Assembly (NCBI GenBank): GCA_017555325.1
Contig: JAFZGR010000049.1
Coordinates: forward strand, 1-6,822
DNA from: Alphaproteobacteria bacterium
Lineage (GTDB): Bacteria; Pseudomonadota; Alphaproteobacteria; CAAHEQ01; UBA3637
DNA: 6,822 bases
Reading direction: 5' to 3'
The stretch's first letter is position 1. Each line of letters opens with the position of its first letter. Positions 1 to 5,916 of this stretch are shown here, in pieces. The notes below the pieces were generated by a model that saw only the letters and a list, made by a program, of their open reading frames with translations, did no database searches and was not told the origin of the DNA. The position numbers and the translations under genes were made by a program.

Positions 1-1
1 A

Positions 2-781
2 AATGTAACAAAATACAAACTTGAAGAATTTGAAGGATTGAGAAAAGCTGGACGATTGGCTGCCGAAACACTGGATTATATCACTCCTTTTGTTAAAGTC
101 GGCATATCTACCGGCACATTGGATGATTTATTAGAAGCCTTTATGCGTAAACATGGAGGAATTCCGGCAACAATCGGATATAATGGTTACGAAAAAGCTA
201 GTTGTATTTCACCCAACCATGTCGTATGCCACGGTATTCCGTCCCCAACCAAAATATTACAAGACGGAGATATCATTAATATTGATATAACTGTTATTGT
301 TGACGGATGGTATGGAGATACATCTCGAATGTATTATGTCGGAAAACCCAGCGTCAAGGCCCGCCGATTAACTGAAACAACATACATGACAATGATGGCA
401 GGAATCGAACAATGCAAACCGGGCAACACAACCGGCGATATCGGTCATGCCATGCAAGAACTGGCCGCTTCGGAAAATTATTCCGTTGTTTTAGACTTTT
501 GCGGACACGGTATCGGTCGTGTTTTCCACGGAGCTCCCAATATTTTAAACTATGGAACACCTCATACTGGGACAAAATTAGAACCTGGAATGGTCTTCAC
601 GGTAGAACCAATGGTCAACATTGGAACCTATCGTACGTTAACATTGTCAGACGGCTGGACAACCATCACCAAAGACCGCTCTTTATCTGCCCAATTTGAA
701 CACACATTGGGAATTACGGAAACCGGTTATGAAATTTTCACCCTCTCTCCCAAAGGATGGACATATCCGCCATATCGTTAA
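2..781 (+). CDS. map: Type I methionine aminopeptidase, 5' end outside window
   Basis: This cytosolic metallopeptidase removes the initiator Met from nascent proteins. All five metal ligands of the pita-bread fold are visible. Counting from the TTG at 38 they are D83 (NIDITV), D94 (YGDTSR), H157 (CGHGIG), E190 (TVEPMV) and E221 (QFEHT). The substrate-binding histidines H65 (VVCHGIPS) and H164 (VFHGAPN) are also present. The frame is open leftwards from 38 to the window edge and encodes NVTKYKLEEFEGLRKAG, which matches the usual family N-terminus (EFEGMRKAG). The TTG at 38 is therefore an internal Leu codon, and the true start lies upstream of the window. No start codon occurs in frame between 2 and 37. 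The sequence ends in TAA and is followed by a terminator, so it is probably not cotranscribed with the next gene. It is a housekeeping gene and appears intact. Confidence 0.96.
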   Translation, partial: NVTKYKLEEFEGLRKAGRLAAETLDYITPFVKVGISTGTLDDLLEAFMRKHGGIPATIGYNGYEKASCISPNHVVCHGIPSPTKILQDGDIINIDITVIVDGWYGDTSRMYYVGKPSVKARRLTETTYMTMMAGIEQCKPGNTTGDIGHAMQELAASENYSVVLDFCGHGIGRVFHGAPNILNYGTPHTGTKLEPGMVFTVEPMVNIGTYRTLTLSDGWTTITKDRSLSAQFEHTLGITETGYEIFTLSPKGWTYPPYR

Positions 782-788
782 TATAATG

Positions 789-813
789 AAGCGGTTATTC
801 CGTTTGTTTTTTT
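789..813 (+). terminator. Rho-independent terminator after map
   Basis: A 6-bp stem (AAGCGG at 789-794 with CCGTTT at 800-805, one G-T pair) encloses the loop TTATT. It is followed by a run of seven T (807-813). It begins 8 bases after the map stop codon and separates map from the downstream operon. Confidence 0.7.
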
Positions 814-873
814 CATAAAACAACCATTTTTATGTAGCATTATGCTTTTTATTAAGATTTTTTATTTTTTTAC

Positions 874-902
874 TGGATAATTTAATCTTTTTTAGTTATA
901 AT
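874..902 (+). promoter_or_regulatory. Sigma-70-type promoter of the coupling-protein operon
   Basis: The -10 box is a perfect TATAAT (897-902). At a 17-bp spacing sits TGGATA (874-879), a 4/6 match to TTGACA. The predicted transcript start is near 909, giving a leader of about 30 nt before the ATG at 939. The -10 overlaps an inverted repeat (898-917). The placement after a terminator and before the first gene of the operon supports the call. Confidence 0.55.
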
Positions 903-917
903 ACTAAATAGTATTAT
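898..917. promoter_or_regulatory. Inverted repeat over -10/start site, candidate operator
   Basis: ATAATACT (898-905) and AGTATTAT (910-917) are perfect 8-bp inverted arms around AAAT. The palindrome covers the end of the -10 box and the predicted transcription start, where a dimeric repressor would block initiation. It could be a chance AT-rich palindrome, but the arms include two G/C pairs and the position is apt. Confidence 0.4.
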
Positions 918-927
918 GCATAATAAC

Positions 928-932
928 AAGGA
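928..932 (+). promoter_or_regulatory. Ribosome binding site for the 939 gene
   Basis: AAGGA lies 6 nt before the ATG at 939. It supports that start and shows the 117-aa segment is translated despite the amber codon downstream. Confidence 0.7.
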
Positions 933-938
933 TTAAAC

Positions 939-1292
939 ATGAATAAATGGATTAGAATTGCACTCATCGGTTTAATTTGGGGTTTTATTTTTCTGGTTTG
1001 GCTAGTTGGTCGCTTTTTGGAAACTAATTGGAATTTTCACTTTTTCCAATTAAATGATTGGGCATTTTTACTTGATGAATTCAGAAAGGGATGGGTTATC
1101 AACAAAGCCAGTGATGTTATTTTCTTTATTGTTTTATTTTCTGCAATTCCGCTTTTTTTAATCGGATGGCGATTTTTTATAAAAATTGAATGGCTCAAAT
1201 TACTCCGACGCAATGTCAATCGTCTTATTTATTTCTTAACCGGAGGTGAAAGTGTTTTACACAAAAAACAAACGGGAAAAATTCAGCTTTAG
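939..1292 (+). CDS. Two-TM inner-membrane protein, N-terminal part of an amber-interrupted gene
   Basis: This 117-aa product is not recognised as a named family. It has a short positive N-terminus, a hydrophobic helix at about residues 6-27, a Trp/Phe-rich loop of about 30 residues, and a second helix at about 59-80. A basic stretch follows (about 82-113, many Lys/Arg), which places the C-terminus in the cytosol. The start is supported by AAGGA at 928-932. It ends at a TAG (1290-1292) that sits inside a longer open frame. The same frame continues without another stop to 2126, through a Ser/Asn/Gly-rich linker and a globular domain. The ancestral or functional product is therefore probably a 395-codon membrane-anchored protein. 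It may be broken, be read through, or reflect a base error. As the first gene of the operon it is likely to anchor a cytosolic domain beside the coupling ATPase. Confidence 0.75.
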   Translation: MNKWIRIALIGLIWGFIFLVWLVGRFLETNWNFHFFQLNDWAFLLDEFRKGWVINKASDVIFFIVLFSAIPLFLIGWRFFIKIEWLKLLRRNVNRLIYFLTGGESVLHKKQTGKIQL

Positions 1293-1535
1293 AAAAAATC
1301 ATCCAAAACAACTCGTCCTCGAGCCATTGATACAGGCTTACGTCCGGCAACAAAAGACAGCGAGTTAAAAGTACCGGTTGACGAACCTTCTGTTCCACAA
1401 AAAACAGCAACATCTAACAATAACTCTTCTTATAATTCAGGCTCATCATTTAATTCTTCTTACGGCAATTCTTCCGGTTACGGATACACCCCACCATCCG
1501 ATTCGCCATTTAATAAAGGGTTTAACGTACCCTCT
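1293..1535 (+). other. Open in-frame linker between the amber codon and the downstream ORF
   Basis: No stop occurs in the frame of both neighbours across these 243 bases. The translation begins KKSSKTTRPRAIDTG, then becomes Ser/Asn/Gly/Tyr/Pro-rich (roughly 1413-1500). This is typical of a flexible linker between a membrane anchor and a cytosolic domain. An imperfect repeat at 1452-1466 and 1467-1484 (AATTCTTC...TACGG) encodes successive NSSYG and NSSGYG units. There is no in-frame ATG, GTG or TTG before 1536, so without readthrough this stretch would be untranslated. Its coding character argues that it belonged to one gene spanning 939-2126. Confidence 0.65.
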
Positions 1536-2126
1536 ATGCAACAAGGATTATCTGCTTCACCAGCTCCTTCGGCAATGGCTTCATTTGATGATATGTTGTT
1601 GGAAGATATAAAATTACCTGAACGCATCAAAATTGAAGAAGATATTCCAAGTTTGTTTGAACGAGCAAATTACACCGTTATGAAAAACGTATTATTTACC
1701 GGAAAACCCATTGACTATTTGGCAATCAGCGAAAACCGAATCATTGTAGCCGTTGTTGACCCTCAAACGGGCGACTGGTTAGCTGATGAAGAACGCTTTA
1801 ACGGAGAAGATCCGCTTTGGTTCTCGGAAAGCTCTCATCGGGTATCTCCGGTTTTTCAATTGCTTGAATTAACAAAAAAATTGATGAACCAATTATCTGC
1901 CGAAGGTTTTTCCGGTTCTGTCATGCCGATGTTTATTGAACGAACGGGTATGATTATTAATGCGGAAGATATGTTAACTATTTGGAAAGACTTATCTGTT
2001 ATTGTATGTCGAACAGACATTGGCGGTCCGGATGAATTAAAAACCGTTGCACAATCCATTGTAGCGGGAGAACAACCGTCCGAAATCGTATTGCAACAAG
2101 TACAAAAAGCTATACAGGGGGAATAG
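1536..2126 (+). CDS. NERD-like domain protein, C-terminal part of the amber-interrupted gene
   Basis: The segment is 196 aa if it starts at ATG 1536. That start is poor: the nearest purine run, AAAGGG (1515-1520), is 15 nt away, so it is probably internal to a gene starting at 939. After a short Pro/Ala/Ser stretch, residues about 35-160 resemble the nuclease-related (NERD) fold. The resemblance includes a strand pair with IDYLAIS (D60), then VAVVDPQTG where NERD enzymes have an E-x-K strand, then SPVFQLLELTKKL like the family's P-x-x-Q helix. The expected Glu and Lys correspond to V73 and D75, so catalysis is not predicted. The stop TAG directly abuts the ATG of the coupling ATPase, implying translational coupling. 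A role as an adaptor or anchor for the coupling complex is inference; the fold call is by eye only. Confidence 0.6.
   Translation: MQQGLSASPAPSAMASFDDMLLEDIKLPERIKIEEDIPSLFERANYTVMKNVLFTGKPIDYLAISENRIIVAVVDPQTGDWLADEERFNGEDPLWFSESSHRVSPVFQLLELTKKLMNQLSAEGFSGSVMPMFIERTGMIINAEDMLTIWKDLSVIVCRTDIGGPDELKTVAQSIVAGEQPSEIVLQQVQKAIQGE
2116..2122 (+). promoter_or_regulatory. Ribosome binding site for the coupling ATPase
   Basis: AGGGGGA ends 4 nt before ATG 2127 and lies inside the last codons of the upstream gene. Stop TAG (2124-2126) and start ATG (2127-2129) touch, so terminating ribosomes can reinitiate directly. Confidence 0.65.
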
Positions 2127-4310
2127 ATGGCATTTAAACGGGACAGTGCATACGAAGATCAAGGAAAATTTATTGCATGGCTATGTTGGACATTTGCCAT
2201 TGCCATGCTTTTATTTTTCATCTTAATGTGGTTAATGATTCCTTTGCAATTTTGGTTTCGTGAAGGATTTAGTTTTATTACATTAAATAAGGCCGTTGTG
2301 TTTTGGAAACAAACAATTCCGGATATGTCACGCTTATTTTCTTATTACGGCAGTTGGTTTTCTGAATTCAGGCATCGCGCGAATCCACATTGGACATTAT
2401 ATTTGCCTTTTACGCCATTTATTATGTTTTGGGTAACCATTATTGTCGGAATTATCAAAAACCCTTATGACTATATGCCGAAAATTTTCGGTGGTGGTCG
2501 AATGGCCGAATATGCCGACATCAAAAAAATGAAATTATTTGATGGTTTCTGCATTGTTTTGGGTCGTTTTAAAGGAAAACTGATGAAAATGCCTGAAACG
2601 TTATCTTGCTTGGTCGTTGCCCCTCCGGGAACCGGTAAAACCGTCGGTGTTGTGGTTCCAACAATTTTAGAATCTCCCGGATTAAGTTTAATCGTTAATG
2701 ACCCTAAACCGGAACTTTGTTACAACACAACCGGTTATCGAGCAACAATCGGTCCTGTTTTTGTTATTAACTGGGGGGAAAAAGATGATCCGGAAAAAGG
2801 CATCTATTATCCCAGTTGGAATCCATTATCAGCAAACTGTTTACCGCCACTGGGCAGTGACCGTGAAAAATATATCGATTCTATGGTTGCCGTTTTGGTT
2901 GAAGAACCGAAAGGCGGAGCTGACCCTCACTGGTCTAAAACAGGTCGAAATGCTATGTCTGGTTTCTTGCAATTTATTTCAAGTAAATGCGAACGGGCAA
3001 GAGCCAATGACTATTTCATTAATAAATTAATGGAAAATTCTTTTGATCAGGAAGATGCCGAAGTTTTGGCTACATATTATGACGGCATGAAAGACCAAAG
3101 TGCAAACATTGCATTACAAGCCCTTCAAAAAGGTCAATTAAACATTGACAATTATGCGCCAATCGGCACTTGGGAAGGATTGCCCCCTCAATGGCAAGGA
3201 TGTGAACCATGTATTGCTATGATTTTTGACTGGCTAACCGAATCCCAAATGAAAATTGCTGCTGATTTAAAACGGCGTTCCGATGAAGGGGATCAAATGG
3301 CTATGATGGCAGATCCTATGCGTGATTTGTTGGATTCAGCTGTTAAAGAAGCGGATAGATTTGCTTATGCGCATCGTGCCGTTGTCGAATTAAATCAATT
3401 ATCGGGAACACCGGATAAAGAACGGGGTTCTATTTTATCGACAGCTCTTTCCGGTATTAATATCTTCAAAAACTCTGCTGTTCGTATGCGAACAAAATTC
3501 AGTGATTTAACATTTAGAGATTTACGGGGATTACGTGATCCGATTACCGGAGAAATGAAGCCAGTTTCCGTTTACTTATCTGTTAATCAGGTTGATGCAC
3601 GCAGTATGAACGTTATTACCGGTATTTTTGTTGAATTAATGAGTTCATTCCTTATTTCAAACCCACCAAATTTTACCGGAACGGACGGATTAAAAACCGG
3701 TCCTTATCCTGTTTTATTCGTGCTTGACGAGTTCCCTCAAATGCCGAAATTAGCAGCTGTTAAAGATGGTCCAGCAGTCGGTCGTGGACAAAAAGTTGCC
3801 TACTTATTAATTGGGCAGGATTTAGGACAAATCTCCGGTCAATACGGAAAAGACGATTTGGAAACAATCATTACAACAACTGCAGCAAAAGTTATTTTAG
3901 CACAAAACAACGAACAAACAGCAGATCGGTTCAGCAAAATGATTGGGACAAAAACCATTGAAGTTGCTTCATCCTCCCGAACCGAAGGTGTATCACAACA
4001 AACAAACCCCTTTGCGGCAAACGTTTCCCGTTCATTACAAAGTTCCAGTGTTGTTGGCGCTTCCGAAATGATGAGTTTAAGTTATTTAAAACAATATGTG
4101 TTGTTCCAAGGCTTCTTAAACCGTCCGATTTTAGCAGATGCCCCGCGGTGGTATATGGATAGAAAAATGAAGAAAAAATGTCAAATGGGGGCTTCTCCTT
4201 GGGTTCCATATTGGGTTGTTGCTCAACGAGAGGACACCGATATTCAGGCATTAAAAATTTTAATGCAAGGTCAAATTGAAGATATTGAAGAACAAGTAAA
4301 AGGTGCGTAA
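2127..4310 (+). CDS. VirD4/TraG-family type IV coupling protein ATPase
   Basis: This 727-aa inner-membrane ATPase would recruit substrates (DNA or effector proteins) to a type IV secretion channel. There are two N-terminal membrane helices, at about residues 16-40 and 92-110. The cytosolic nucleotide-binding domain has Walker A APPGTGKT (165-172), the family motif NDPKPEL (191-197), Walker B VLFVLDEF (529-536), and LIGQDLGQI (561-569) with the conserved Gln. Residues about 285-440 form a long, partly acidic/helical stretch that probably corresponds to the all-alpha domain with extra sequence. After the core only a short tail (about 680-727, ending IEDIEEQ) remains. It therefore lacks the long C-terminal extension with which Legionella DotL binds DotN, IcmS and IcmW. 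VirD4, TraG and DotL cannot be separated with certainty, so no symbol is given. Start and stop abut both neighbours in the same frame. Confidence 0.92.
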   Translation: MAFKRDSAYEDQGKFIAWLCWTFAIAMLLFFILMWLMIPLQFWFREGFSFITLNKAVVFWKQTIPDMSRLFSYYGSWFSEFRHRANPHWTLYLPFTPFIMFWVTIIVGIIKNPYDYMPKIFGGGRMAEYADIKKMKLFDGFCIVLGRFKGKLMKMPETLSCLVVAPPGTGKTVGVVVPTILESPGLSLIVNDPKPELCYNTTGYRATIGPVFVINWGEKDDPEKGIYYPSWNPLSANCLPPLGSDREKYIDSMVAVLVEEPKGGADPHWSKTGRNAMSGFLQFISSKCERARANDYFINKLMENSFDQEDAEVLATYYDGMKDQSANIALQALQKGQLNIDNYAPIGTWEGLPPQWQGCEPCIAMIFDWLTESQMKIAADLKRRSDEGDQMAMMADPMRDLLDSAVKEADRFAYAHRAVVELNQLSGTPDKERGSILSTALSGINIFKNSAVRMRTKFSDLTFRDLRGLRDPITGEMKPVSVYLSVNQVDARSMNVITGIFVELMSSFLISNPPNFTGTDGLKTGPYPVLFVLDEFPQMPKLAAVKDGPAVGRGQKVAYLLIGQDLGQISGQYGKDDLETIITTTAAKVILAQNNEQTADRFSKMIGTKTIEVASSSRTEGVSQQTNPFAANVSRSLQSSSVVGASEMMSLSYLKQYVLFQGFLNRPILADAPRWYMDRKMKKKCQMGASPWVPYWVVAQREDTDIQALKILMQGQIEDIEEQVKGA
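4297..4304 (+). promoter_or_regulatory. Ribosome binding site that supports a TTG start at 4311
   Basis: AAAAGGTG, inside the last codons of the coupling gene, lies 6 nt before TTG 4311, which itself follows the TAA stop directly. No in-frame ATG occurs before codon 59 of this ORF, so the site decides the start. Confidence 0.6.
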
Positions 4311-5174
4311 TTGGTTGAACAAGTTGATTTATCAAAAATAGATATCCCAGATGAATCCCTCATCTCACTAGAAGAGTTGTTCCCCGAATATATCATCGGA
4401 GGAGAAACTTTTCCAAGTGGGCAATCAACACACCAAAACAATTCACAATCCCTTTTAAAAACAACGGCTCAATTAGAACCGTCAATGGAGCAGTTGCTTC
4501 AAAACGATATTTCATTTGACGATGAAAAATTCCTAGATATTGACAATGCCCTTTCTTCCACTCAAAACAATGAATTGGACTGGCTAGAAGAAGCAATTAA
4601 ATTAGATGCAAAAGAAAATCAACCTGTTCGAGATCAAACATATTGGACCAATAAATTTAATCAAACAAATTTTGCCGGTATGGATTTAATGGCTGTAACC
4701 TATTTGGGATTAAACAATACAACATCTTTGGAACAACATCTGCTTTTAAGACGGGTTGTTCGGGATTTTGTTCGCCTACTCAGTTATAATTATGTGACGG
4801 ATTTACGTTCGGCCGGTGTTTCAGAAGAAGGTATTTTTTATATGAAAAAAGGACGAATTCCTGAAAATTATACTGTTCATTTAAAATATCCGTTAGAATA
4901 CGGTGGCTCCATTGATTTTAACAATATGGTATTCATTCAGGATAAACCTTTTCATGATTTGATTCATTCTTACATAGATGAGCAAATTTTAACACCTTCA
5001 GGCATTTCTTATCCGCCATTATTATACGTACCCGTTCCCGTCGGAAAAATCTATGTTCCGTTTGGTACATTTACAGGTTCGGGCGGTAAAAACAAACAAG
5101 ATCGAAGTGTTTATGCCGGTTTCTCGCAAGCAGCATTCCAAAATATCGCTCTAAAAGCTATGCCGGGGAGATAA
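4311..5174 (+). CDS. HNH-like zinc-fold protein lacking the general-base His
   Basis: This 287-aa cytosolic protein has no signal or membrane helix. Residues 1-105 are acidic and low in predicted structure (DIPDESLISLEELFPEY near the start). Residues about 110-165 look helical. Residues 186-222 resemble a compact HNH (treble-clef) domain of the V-H-H-K-x-P-L-x-x-GG type: VHLKYPLEYGG (189-199), DFNN (202-205), FHDLIH (214-219). The spacing H190 to H215 (25) and H219 (29) equals that of the colicin E9 metal ligands H102, H127 and H131. The residue after the first His, the general base H103 in colicin E9, is Leu191. Metal binding is plausible but cleavage is not predicted. A Pro/Gly/Val-rich tail (about 235-287) follows. 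The start is TTG with a good ribosome site. A DotN/IcmJ-like adaptor for the ATPase is one reading; a degenerate toxin with the following SUKH gene is another. Confidence 0.72.
   Translation: MVEQVDLSKIDIPDESLISLEELFPEYIIGGETFPSGQSTHQNNSQSLLKTTAQLEPSMEQLLQNDISFDDEKFLDIDNALSSTQNNELDWLEEAIKLDAKENQPVRDQTYWTNKFNQTNFAGMDLMAVTYLGLNNTTSLEQHLLLRRVVRDFVRLLSYNYVTDLRSAGVSEEGIFYMKKGRIPENYTVHLKYPLEYGGSIDFNNMVFIQDKPFHDLIHSYIDEQILTPSGISYPPLLYVPVPVGKIYVPFGTFTGSGGKNKQDRSVYAGFSQAAFQNIALKAMPGR
5165..5170 (+). promoter_or_regulatory. Ribosome binding site for the SUKH-like gene
   Basis: GGGGAG ends 6 nt before ATG 5177 and lies across the last sense codons of the preceding gene. Only 2 nt separate the TAA (5172-5174) from the ATG, so the pair is probably translationally coupled. 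Confidence 0.6.
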
Positions 5175-5176
5175 AA

Positions 5177-5623
5177 ATGAGAGTTCTTGTTCAGGTCTTA
5201 AAAAAAATATCTCAAGACTATGCCATTATATACCCACCAGCGGAAAAAGAAGAAATCCAGCTTGTCATCGAAACACTCATTCACGAGAAGGCCGGATTTT
5301 TACCAACCGATTATCGAGAGTTTTTATGTTTGACAGACGGACTATTTTGGAATGGAATAGAATTTTTCTCAACACGGGAACACGAGCGGGATAACGGAGC
5401 TTTTACGCATCGAGCTATTTTAGCAATGCAAGCTGTTTTTTACGCGAATCAAAATTTAAAAGGAAAAATCATTTTAGGACTTGCTCCCGAAGAAATTATT
5501 GCTTATGATTCGAAACGTCGAGAATATCAACTGATTGATCGTTATTCTTACACTGTGTTTGTGAAATTTCCCTCTTTTGCAGATGTTTTGTATTTTTATG
5601 CCCGCAACGTACTAGATAAGTAG
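5177..5623 (+). CDS. SUKH (SMI1/KNR4, YrhA-like) family protein
   Basis: The product is a 148-aa soluble protein. It matches the SUKH pattern: an N-terminal helix region (1-40), then LPTDYREFL (42-50), TDGLFWNGIEFF (53-64), and a middle segment with HRAILAMQAVFYANQNL where relatives have the I..N..W-type stretch. It continues with a strand pair IILGLAPEEIIAYD (98-111) and EYQLIDRYS (116-124), and a final helix SFADVLYFYARNVL (133-146). Length and motif order fit the family. Known SUKH proteins bind protein partners, and many are immunity proteins of polymorphic nuclease toxins. Here it is the last gene of the coupling operon, directly after an HNH-like protein. It could be immunity, an inhibitor, or a chaperone/scaffold. 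It ends with TAG, and an in-frame TGA follows 15 bases later. Confidence 0.75.
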   Translation: MRVLVQVLKKISQDYAIIYPPAEKEEIQLVIETLIHEKAGFLPTDYREFLCLTDGLFWNGIEFFSTREHERDNGAFTHRAILAMQAVFYANQNLKGKIILGLAPEEIIAYDSKRREYQLIDRYSYTVFVKFPSFADVLYFYARNVLDK

Positions 5624-5850
5624 ATTTTTGTACTTTTTTGATTTTTATTTCAAAAACTTTCTCTCTTTTTCAAATAATTTTTTTATCAATACATACAAAA
5701 TTATGCACTTTTTAAAAACAAATCACAACACACTGAAAACACTTATATATTTTTAGTCTTCACATTTCAAATATATACTAAATTTGTTTTAAAAAGAATT
5801 TTTTTCATCGTTTTTACATATCAATATATGTTATTTTGTATTCATTTTGT
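5624..5850. other. AT-rich non-coding gap between two transcription units
   Basis: This stretch holds long T and A runs and no supported gene on either strand. Apart from the weak hairpin at 5635-5656 and the promoter region that follows, I see no tRNA, repeat array or conserved motif. Confidence 0.6.
5635..5656 (+). terminator. Weak AT-rich hairpin, possible operon terminator
   Basis: TTTTTGA (5635-5641) and TCAAAAA (5650-5656) are perfect 7-bp arms around an 8-nt loop, 12 bases after the SUKH stop. The stem has a single G-C pair and no following T-run longer than three bases, so as an intrinsic terminator it is doubtful. Its place at the operon end is suggestive. Confidence 0.3.
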
Positions 5851-5852
5851 TC

Positions 5853-5881
5853 TTGACATTAAAAAAGATATAATGTACGAT
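5853..5881 (+). promoter_or_regulatory. Promoter of the 5917 transcription unit
   Basis: The -35 box is a consensus TTGACA (5853-5858), within CTTGACAT, the form typical of alphaproteobacteria. TACGAT (5876-5881) is a good -10 at 17-bp spacing. A perfect TATAAT (5869-5874) also lies here, but only 10 bp from TTGACA, so it would need the weak TTTGTT (5846-5851) as its -35. The start would be near 5888, giving a leader of about 29 nt. Confidence 0.6.
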
Positions 5882-5889
5882 TTGTACGT
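5873..5889. promoter_or_regulatory. Near-palindrome over the -10, candidate operator
   Basis: ATGTAC (5873-5878) and GTACGT (5884-5889) are inverted arms with one mismatch around GATTT. The same bases also form a direct repeat TGTACG (5874-5879, 5883-5888). It covers the proposed -10 and transcription start. It could be chance. Confidence 0.3.
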
Positions 5890-5903
5890 TAAACATTAAA
5901 GAG

Positions 5904-5909
5904 AAAGGA
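5904..5909 (+). promoter_or_regulatory. Ribosome binding site for the 5917 gene
   Basis: AAAGGA lies 7 nt before ATG 5917 and fixes this start. Confidence 0.65.
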
Positions 5910-5916
5910 CACAAAT

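Noticed and set aside
38..40. TTG as the start of the methionine aminopeptidase
   Set aside because: The frame is open upstream to the window edge and the upstream codons match the family N-terminus (EEFEG before LRKAG), so this is an internal Leu codon.
412..699. 95-aa plus-strand ORF inside map
   Set aside because: It is a shadow of the strongly conserved aminopeptidase frame, rich in Arg, His and Cys as expected for out-of-frame translation.
1225..1413. 62-aa minus-strand ORF and the 77-aa plus-strand ORF at 1378-1611 near the amber codon
   Set aside because: The frame-0 reading through this region has linker-like composition and joins both neighbours; these other frames show odd composition and no ribosome site.
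1452..1484. Imperfect tandem repeat in the linker as a mobile or regulatory repeat
   Set aside because: Two short degenerate units in phase with the codons are explained by a low-complexity NSS/GY protein linker.
939..2126. Genome-wide recoding of TAG as a sense codon
   Set aside because: TAG appears to be a normal stop at 2124-2126, directly before a start with its own ribosome site, and at 5621-5623. One internal TAG is not enough evidence.
2127..4310. Firm naming of the ATPase as DotL/IcmO
   Set aside because: The family core is clear, but the long C-terminal adaptor-binding tail of DotL is absent and no other Dot/Icm gene is recognisable in the window.
3931..4335. 134-aa ORF on the minus strand
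   Set aside because: It lies opposite the conserved end of the coupling ATPase, has no ribosome site or recognisable motif, and is explained as a shadow frame.
5624..5916. Possible tRNA, small RNA or CRISPR in the intergenic gap
   Set aside because: I found no cloverleaf, spaced repeat or GC-rich structure; only AT-rich runs, a weak hairpin and the promoter.
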